A DNA stretch of 64,000 nucleotides from NCBI RefSeq assembly GCF_018446385.1, contig NC_055987.1, positions 29,580,202-29,644,201 of the forward strand. The letters run 5' to 3'. The stretch is from Zingiber officinale (lineage: Eukaryota > Streptophyta > Magnoliopsida > Zingiberales > Zingiberaceae). The notes beneath the pieces are model-generated. The model saw only the letters and a list, made by a program, of their open reading frames with translations. It was not told the origin of the DNA and searched no databases. This document shows positions 56,859 to 64,000 of this stretch, piece after piece; the stretch's first letter is position 1; every line of letters starts with the position of its first letter. The translations under genes were made by a program, and so were the position numbers.

Positions 56859-59420
56859 TGTTGGTTGGTCCTAAGAAGATCGTACCGGTTCCACTGTACA
56901 AAAATTTTGTACAAGTGTCGAACCTTTCCTAAACAACCTATTGTGTTCTTTAGAAGTTAAATTAGGAATCGCAAACGGAACTTAACATTATTGATTCCAA
57001 ATTTAACTTATCTGTTCCTAATGGTTTAGACTTGGAACACAAGCGAAACTTAACACTATTGATCCAAATCCACCTATGTTATAAATTTAATTAAATATTA
57101 ATTTCTAAAATTGGCTTCCAGGTTAAACATGGCGAGGCACTAGGCCTTCTTGGATATGGGAGCAACCACCACTTCCTAGACAAAACCTTTTAAGGAAAGC
57201 TAATATTTAATTTCCTTATATAATTCTAGGTTTAACCAAAAGGAACAATCAAATCACAAATTCAAAAAATAAAAAAAAAATATAAACTCGAATAACAAAT
57301 TCGAAAATCTAGAATCTAATGTATCTTGTATTTGGAATTCATACAAAGAAAAATAACTAGCATGATGCGGAAAATAATTACTAGTTATACCTTTCTTTGT
57401 ATGCAATGACCTCTTGATCTTCTACCGTATTCATCTTCTTATCCCGGACGTTGTGTGGGCAATGATCTACCAAGATGAGAACCACCCAAGCCCTTCTTCT
57501 TCCTCCTTGCAAATTTCGGCCAAACCAAGACTCCTCCAAGGATGTAGAATTTCTGCCACCACCACTAAGCTCCAAGGGGTGCAAGAAACAAAGCCTCCTT
57601 TCTCTCCTTCTTCTCCTAGCTAGAACCGGCCACCATGGACTCCTCTTGTGTTGATGCTGCCGGCCACAAAGGAGGAAGAGAAGAGAAGGAGAAGAGGCTC
57701 TAGGGCCGGCCACCACCAAGGAAAAGAGAGGAAGAAATATAATAGAGTTGTTTTATATGAAGGCACCTCTACCCCCTCTTTTATAATCCTTGGTCTTGGC
57801 AAATAAGAAAATTTAAATAAAAACTTCCTTAATTCCTTTGCCATGAAAAAGAAAATATAATTAATTAAAAATCAATTTCCTTTTCTCACATAACATGGTC
57901 GCCCACCTATATTTCCTTCAAGGAAAGTTTTTATTCACAAGAATTAAAACTTCCTAATTTATTTTCGGAAATTTTAAATAAAAATTTCTCTAATAATTTT
58001 TCCCTTCAAGGTGAATTATAAAAAGAAATTTTATAAATTAAAATCTTTCTTTTTTAAACATGTGGATGATTTCCAAAAAGGAAAGTTATCTCTAAAATTA
58101 AAATCTCCTTTCAATATACAAATAAGGAAAGATATTTATTCTTTTCTTAATCTTTTGTAGAAACTTATAAAAGGAAATATTTAATTTTTAAACTCTCTTT
58201 TAAATCATGAACATGGTTATAAAAAAAGGAAAGTTTTCTTAAAATTAAAATCCACCTTTCAATCTACAAATAAGGAAAGATTTCAAATCTTTTCTTAATC
58301 TTTTGTAGAAAGCTATAAAAGGAAAGATTTAAATTTTAAACTCTCTTTTAAAACATGTTATCCGCATAAGAAAAAATTTAAATAAAATCCCTTTTATACT
58401 ATATGTGGCTGGCCACACCTAACTTGGACTCCAAGCTAGGGCCGACCACTAATCTTGGCTTAATCCTTGGGTCTTGGCCGACCCTAGCTTGGGTTCCAAG
58501 CTAGCTTGGCCGGCCACCAAAGAGTGGGTAAGAAGGTGGGTATAGGTGGGTATAATTCTCTATATACAAGAGGCTACGATAGGGACCGAGAGGAGAAATT
58601 GGTTTTGGTCTCCCGATGAAATTAAGCTTCCCGTGTTCGCCCCGAACACACAACTTAACTTCATCAATAATAATTCATACCACTAAAGAATTATTATTGA
58701 ACTACCGCACCAATCCCAAATTATATTTTGGGCTCCTTCTTATTATGAGTGTGTTAGTCTCCCTGTGTTTAAGATGTCTAATGCCCACTAATTAAATGAA
58801 TTACCGACAACTCTCTTTAATTAATATCTTAGTCCAAGAGTAGTACCACTCAACCTTATCATCATGTCGGACTAAGTCCACCTGCAGGGTTTAACATGAC
58901 AATCCTTATGAGCTCCTCTTGGGGACATTATCAACCTAGATTACTAGGACACAGTTTCCTTCTATAATCAACAAAACACACTATAAGTAATATCATTTCC
59001 CAACTTATCGGGCCTTTTGATTTATCAAGCTAAATCTCACCCTTTGATAAGTTAAAGAAATGAATACTAAATATATGTGCTTGTTATTATATTAGGATTA
59101 AGAGCACACACTTCCATAATAACTAAGGACTTACTCTTTTATTAAGTCAGTATAAAAAGAACTTTCCTTAAATGATCCTGCTTAATATACTTAGAGTGTA
59201 CTAGTGTAATTTATTAGTCAAGATAAACTAAAACCTAATTACACTACGACTATTCCAATGGTTTGTTCATTTCCATCTTAGTCGTGAGCTACTGTTTATA
59301 ATTTATAAAGAACCGATAACACGATCTCCTGTGTGTGACACCACACACCGTGTTATATACAATATAAATTAATTGAACGACTACACTCAGTATATATAAA
59401 TGTAGATACTTGACCAATGT
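56859..59420 (-). repeat. L1-family Copia LTR, minus strand, nearly complete
   Basis: It begins TGTTGGTTGGTCC on the plus strand, the reverse complement of the LTR end. It follows 1-1923 in reverse: GTACAAAATTTTTGTAC near 56900, the CTTCTTGGATATGGGAGCAAC segment, GATGCGGAAAAT, CCGGCCACC repeats and AGGACACAGTTTCC at 58948. The outermost 50 bases near 59420 are lost at a junction with another copy. No primer-binding site flanks 56859, so it is a 3' LTR or solo LTR. Confidence 0.78.
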
Positions 59421-59446
59421 GATGGTGTGTGACACCACACACCATC
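59421..59446. repeat. Palindrome at an LTR-LTR junction
   Basis: GATGGTGTGTG, four bases ACAC and CACACACCATC form a perfect 11-bp hairpin exactly where the L1 LTR sequence switches to an internal part of a second copy. A shorter palindrome GTGTGACACCACAC is native to this LTR. Confidence 0.7.
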
Positions 59447-59676
59447 AAGGGATGCCAAAATAAGAAATTTTTTTCTCTTCTTCTTCCTCTCCAAGCAATC
59501 GGCCACCAAGATGATGAAGCTTGAAGAACCGCCGGCCTCAAAGGAAGAAAACAAAAGAGAAGAGCATGGAAGAGATTTGACCACCAAGGAATCAAGGCTT
59601 GTGTGTCGTCGGCCCTTAAAGAAACAATAAGGGTGCCGACCACACAATGAAGACAGGAGAAAGCCTAGGTTGTATT

Positions 59677-60725
59677 TGTAAGACCGTTGGGCCGGCTAGG
59701 AGGGGGTTGTTGGATATCTTGCAAAATAAAAACAAAAACAACCTTCCTCGAACTCTTTAAGCTAACACTTGTATAAATAGATTAAGCAGTAAATTAAAAA
59801 GCATAAAATAAGAGGCACGAGTGTTTACTTGGTTACAACCGATGTGGTTGTTAATCCAAGGAAGATTAAGCCCAATATCAATCTCCTTCAGGCGGAGAAG
59901 CCTCTTACAGCGTTGACGTACAAAAAGAAAGAAGCTCAACTAAAACTCTAAAGCGCACAAGCGTTGGATTTACAGTTCTTAGTTCGTTAAAAAGCTTCTG
60001 GACCAAGGCTATATTTATAGCCTTGGTCGGGGCGCCCCGAAGGGGTTCCGGGTGCCCTGGGGGGGATAAACTTTATCCCCCAATGATCAAATTGAGTCAA
60101 ATCTCGATCCTGGTCAAAAGGCTGGTCCGGGCGTCCGGAAGGGTTCCGGGCGCCCCGGAGGGCACCGGGCGCCCCGGAGGGCACCGGGCGCCCCGGACTG
60201 CTCCAGGCACCCCGAAGCCCAAAGTCAACAGATGTTGACTTTTTCGTCCGGGACCTCTTCTCTGGTTCAGTCCCGCCTCGGTCCGGTTCTTCTCCTCCGG
60301 ATCCGCTCGTTTGGGTGATCTCTGCCATCCGGAAAAGGGCTCACCCGAACCCAAGTTTCGGTCTTCTCGAGCAGCCTTCCGCTCCGGCTTCTCGTCCCTT
60401 GGAATCGCCGCATGTTTCCGCAATCTTCGTCCCTCGGTCGCACCCTGTGCCGACCTTCTCGCTAGCTGCGTCTCTTACTCCCCGAGCAATCTTCCGCTCT
60501 AGCTTTCATCCCTCGGAACCACCGCACGCTTCCTTCTCGCCCACAGGGGTACTCTTCCGCAGCACCTCGTCCCTCGGACGCACCGCGTGTCGTCCTTCTC
60601 GCTAGCTGCGTTTTCCGCTCGAGTACCTGTGCTCCTAAGCTCCTGCACACTTAGACACAAGGTTAGAAATACCAGGACCTAACTTAACTTGTTGATCACA
60701 CCAAAACAACCTTGGGGTTCCAACA
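59677..60725 (-). repeat. 3' LTR of gag-only element copy 2
   Basis: 1049 bp. It holds about five GGGCGCCCCGG units (60117-60215) and the palindromic TATA region at 60003-60026. Compared with the partner it lacks 26 bases near 60418. Confidence 0.9.
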
Positions 60726-61394
60726 ATCTCCCCCTTTTTGGTGTGATCAACCCAATTTAAGTTAGGGTAAAAATAGACATTAAATAAAATTAAGTAAATT
60801 ACTTAATTTACAATTTAAGTGCAAAAAGATAGAAAAGAAAAAAAAAATTAAATTTATCTACCTCCCCCTAGAGTTATACTTTCCCTTCTCCCCCTTTGAT
60901 CACAAAAAAAATGGGATTTCAAGAAAAACAATCTAAGGGTTAAAAACTTAGAAAAAAAATATTTCAAAAAAAATATTTCTAAGTCAAGGAAAATTTCTAG
61001 GTAAAAAAAATTTTCAAGTCATTAAGACCTTTTTTAGTCAATTTTGAGAACTTTGAAATTTTTGCAATACTTTTCACAATAGCAATCTCAAAATATCAGA
61101 GAAAATTTCTAAGTTAAGAATAACTTTTGAAAAATTTCTAAGTTTTCACAATAAAAAAAATTTTCTAAGCCCAAAAATTTATGCAAGAAAATTTAAGAAA
61201 ATTGATAATATTAAAAAAAAAATTTATGCATTTATTTATTTTATTCTAATATTTTTATCAGAAAGTTTTAAATTTCCATTTCAATATATCATAACTTCTT
61301 AAATCACACTTTTTCAGATTTAAAGTAAATAATATTAAACATGCAGAAAATTCTTTTGACGAAATATTTGGTAAAAGATCTTTCAAACATGTTT
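60726..61394 (-). other. AT-rich interior 3' of gag, copy 2
   Basis: A-rich sequence with AAATTTCTAAGT-like repeats and the polypurine tract at its left edge. Nothing coding is supported. Confidence 0.65.
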
Positions 61395-61710
61395 CAAGTT
61401 TGCAAGATTCGTTTGACAAAGTATTTTGTAACTTGCAAGACTCTTTTGACAATACTTTTATTCGGCAACATTCTTTCAGCAAAATAATAGGTAAAACATC
61501 TTTCGACAATTTTTTTGTTTTACAAGATTCGTTTGACAAAAGATTTTTTAATCCGAAAATTTTTTCCGACGATATAAAAAATTCTTTCGGCAATGTGCAA
61601 GATTCATTCGAAAAAATATTTTGTAGTTTGCAGGAATTTTTTAACAAAAATTCTAATTTGCAGGAGTCTATTAATAATAGATTTCTTAATCTAAAAAAAC
61701 TTTTTTGAAG
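61395..61710 (-). repeat. Degenerate repeat open on both strands, C-terminal to gag
   Basis: TTGCAAGATTCGTTTGACAAA-like units recur about eight times. The minus strand reads SNESCKL repeats and the plus strand LQDSFDK repeats. The position corresponds to the coiled-coil tail of gag in copy 1, so it is probably a frame-shifted, expanded relic of that tail. Confidence 0.6.
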
Positions 61711-61789
61711 ATTCAATTTCTGATTCGAAAAAATCTTTAGGAAATTTTTCGATTAATTGAACCAATTGATCAGAAGTTCGAGTCCATAC

Positions 61790-62317
61790 CTAACTTACCT
61801 TTTCGATAGTTGATTCTCCCCCTGTCGAGTTGCTTTCTTCCGAAGTCTCTCCCCCTTCATCGTTGCTCATCCGGGATGGGCTTTCTGTGGCTTCGGGATG
61901 GAATTCGACCATTGAGTTTGTAAGGGTTGTCTCGATAATTTCTTCCGTCTCGGATTCTTCTGATGAGGGCTCGATGTCTATTGAGGAGACGGCTTCAACC
62001 GGTTCTTCGTAGAGCTTTAAGAACTTTTCCCAAAGTTCTTTCGCGCTTTTGTACTCTCCGACTCTGTCGAAATCTTTAGTTGGTATTGTGCTTAGAATGT
62101 GAAACTCTGCCCGAGCATTTGCCATGGACTCGTCACGTTGCTTCTCGTTCTAGAGGCGTATGTCGATTTTTTCTCCGTTCGTGTTCTTCGGTGCTTCATA
62201 ACCTATTTTCATTATTAGAAAAATACTAATATCTAAGTTTAGGCATACCTCCATTCTTTGCCTCCAAGAATCAAACTCCCCCTCGAACACTGGTGGGTAG
62301 ACGCTTGCTTCGGCCAT
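61790..62317 (-). pseudogene. Gag protein of gag-only element copy 2, N-terminal part
   Basis: The ATG at 62317 opens MAEASVYPPVFEGEFDSW. The same frame passes an in-frame TAG at 62150-62152 (likely from CAG) and continues MANARAEFHILSTIPTKDF, then SAKELWEKFLKLYEE, to an acidic Ser/Glu-rich stretch (IDIEPSSEESETEEIIE; SNDEGGETSEESNS). It is the counterpart of the gag at 34674-35932, but the central helix-rich part and zinc knuckle are deleted: LKLYEE joins directly to the acidic stretch. A capsid function is unlikely. Confidence 0.8.
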
Positions 62318-62358
62318 CGTTGCTTCGTTCGGCAGTTAGTCCTCCTGAAGCGTCTCGA

Positions 62359-62369
62359 CTCTGATACCA
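62359..62369 (-). other. Primer-binding site, gag-only copy 2
   Basis: Minus strand TGGTATCAGAG, followed by T where copy 1 has C, two bases from the LTR edge. Confidence 0.85.
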
Positions 62370-62371
62370 CT

Positions 62372-63388
62372 TATAGGACCGTTGGGCCGGCTAGGAGGGG
62401 GTTGTTGGATATCCTGCAAAATAAAAACAAAAACAACCTTCCTCGAACTCTTTAAGCTAACACTTGCATAAATAGATTAAGCAGTAAATTAAAAAGCATA
62501 AAATAATAGGCACGAGTGTTTACTTGGTTACAACTGATGTGGTTGTTAATCCAAGGAAGATTAAGCCTAATATCAATCTCCTTTAGGCGGAGAAGCCTCT
62601 TACAGCGTTGACGTACAAAAAGAAAGAAGCTCAACTAAAACTCTAAAGCGCATAAGCGTTGGATTTACAGTTCTTAGTTCGTTAAAAAGCTTCTGGACCA
62701 AGACTATATTTATAGCCTTGGTCGGGGCACCCTGAAGGGGTTCCGAGCGCCCTGGGGGGGATAAACTTTATCCCCCAACGATCAGATCGAGCCAAATCTC
62801 GATCCTGGTCAAAAGTCTGGTCCGGGCGCCCGGAAGGGTTCCGGGCACCCCGAAGCCCAAAGTCAACAGATGTTGACTTTTTCGTCAGAGACCTCTTCTC
62901 TGGTTCAGTCCCGCCTCGATCCGGTTCTTCTCCTCCGGATTCGCTCGCTTGGGTGATCTCTACCATCCGGAAAAGGGCTTACCCGAACCCAAGTTCCGGT
63001 CTTCTCAAGCAACCTTCCGCTCCGGCTTCTCGTCCCTCGGAATCGCCGCGTGTTTCCTTCTCGTTCACCAGCGTACTCATCCGCAGTCTTCGTCCCTCGG
63101 TCGCACCCCATGCCGACCTTCTCGCTAGCTGCGCCTCTTGCTCCCCGAGCAATCTTCCGCTCCGGCTTTCGTCCCTCAGAACCACCGCACGCTTCCTTCT
63201 CGTCCACTGGGGTACTCTTCCGCAGCACCTCATCCCTCGGACGCACCGCGTGCCGTCCTTCTCGCTAGTTGCGTCTTCCGCTCGAGTACCTGTGCTCCTA
63301 AGCTCATGCACACTTAGACACAAGGTTAGAAATACTAGGACCTAACTTAACTTGTTGATCACACCAAAACAACCTTGGGGTTCCAACA
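62372..63388 (-). repeat. 5' LTR of gag-only element copy 2
   Basis: 1017 bp; its plus-strand start reads TATAGGACCG where other LTRs have TGTAAGACCG. It has only about two GGGCGCCCCGG-type units (62820-62855). Confidence 0.9.
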
Positions 63389-64000
63389 GTATTATCTCAT
63401 GAGGCACCCTCTCCATCTCTTTTATAATCATTGATCTTGGCAAAAAAGGAAAGTTTAATTAAAACTTTCTTTTCTTCTTCCTATGGCCGGCCACATCATG
63501 GAGTCTAAAAAGGAAAAAATTTTACAACAAAAAAAACTTCCTTTTAAACCATGATGTCTACAAAAAGGAAAGTTTTAAACATAATTAAAACTTCCTTATT
63601 TGTGGTCTCCCTTTAAAAAAGAAAATTTTAATAACAATTAAAATCTCTCTTTTTAAATTTCCTATTGCACATGATAATAAAAGAAAGTTTTTAAAAATCA
63701 ATCTCTCTCTTTTAAAACATGTAGACAACTACAAAAAAAAAAAAAAGAGATTAATTAAAACTTCTCTTTTTAAATCATAGTTACAAAAAAGGAGAGTTTT
63801 ATCAAAAATTAAAATCTTTATTTTAAACATTATAGACAACTATAAATAAGGAAATATTTTAACAAAATTAAAATCTCTTTTTAATCTTTTGTAGATAGCT
63901 ATAAAAGGAAATATTTTAAAATATAAAACACTCTTTTTAAAACCTTGAAGATGACTATAAAAGGAAATTTTAAAAATAAAATTTCTCTTTTAAATCTCTT

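Larger units (their letters stand above)
59677..63388 (-). mobile_element. Gag-only non-autonomous Copia-type LTR element, copy 2 (3.7 kb, TSD GTATT)
   Basis: The LTRs 59677-60725 and 62372-63388 (TGTA...TTCCAACA) are flanked by GTATT (59672-59676 and 63389-63393). The primer-binding site (minus strand, 62359-62369) and polypurine tract (AAAAAGGGGGAGA on the minus strand, 60726-60738) are in place. The interior of 1.6 kb encodes only a gag (61790-62317), with no pol. It is clearly related to 32694-36985 in LTR sequence and layout. Confidence 0.93.
59447..64000 (-). repeat. Second L1-family LTR copy, minus strand, split by a gag-only element
   Basis: Parts 59447-59676 and 63389-64000 are similar to 57480-58400 (GGCCACCAAG, CTCTTTTATAATCxTTGxTCTTGGCAAA, TTTAAATTAAAACTTCC-type repeats). 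The intervening 59677-63388 is an insertion. It continues past the window end. Confidence 0.7.

Overview
The window looks like a repeat-rich stretch of a flowering-plant nuclear genome. It holds intron-containing host genes, large nested LTR retrotransposons of the Copia and Gypsy superfamilies, hAT-type MITEs and a TRIM element. The ribosomal protein reads like a monocot protein. Several LTR signatures resemble those I recall from Zingiberales (the ginger group), but that taxonomic guess is weak.

Layout. (1) 1-17155: a Copia LTR (1-1923) abuts a decayed Gypsy element (1924-17155). The Gypsy element is split by a complete minus-strand Copia element (6139-14077, TSD AGAAG). (2) 17156-19468: a minus-strand Copia LTR, itself split by a 1.6-kb solo LTR (17282-18888, TSD TATAT). 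(3) 19469-38528: the 3' half of another Copia element (Copia-A), broken twice. The first break is a 10.8-kb Tat/Retand-like Gypsy element (20456-31290, TSD ACCAT). The second is a 4.3-kb gag-only element (32694-36985, TSD GAGAT). The Retand-like element carries a 75-bp tandem array and an antisense extra gene, and contains its own solo LTR. (4) 38644-39302: a complete TRIM. (5) 41623-53232: the gene island. It has a six-exon cytosolic ribosomal protein uS11 (RPS14) gene, a single-exon glutaredoxin-like protein gene with C-terminal CxxC motifs, and a minus-strand ANTH-domain (clathrin assembly type) gene. MITEs and a long imperfect inverted repeat lie between them. (6) 53816-64000: repeats again, namely a Copia-type solo LTR, minus-strand copies of the LTR family seen at position 1, and a second gag-only element (59677-63388, TSD GTATT).

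The three host genes are unrelated housekeeping or cell-biology genes with no evident shared pathway. Most retroelement genes are broken. Their stop codons and lost catalytic residues are largely explained by C-to-T or G-to-A changes, as expected for long-methylated, decaying transposons. The least conventional items are the gag-only LTR family (a palindromic TATA box, variable GC-rich minisatellites, a zinc knuckle with two Cys-to-Tyr changes), the antisense gene and array of the Retand-like element, and the long inverted repeat at 48035-48925. Boundaries supported by target-site duplications (TSDs) were read base by base. Others are marked approximate.
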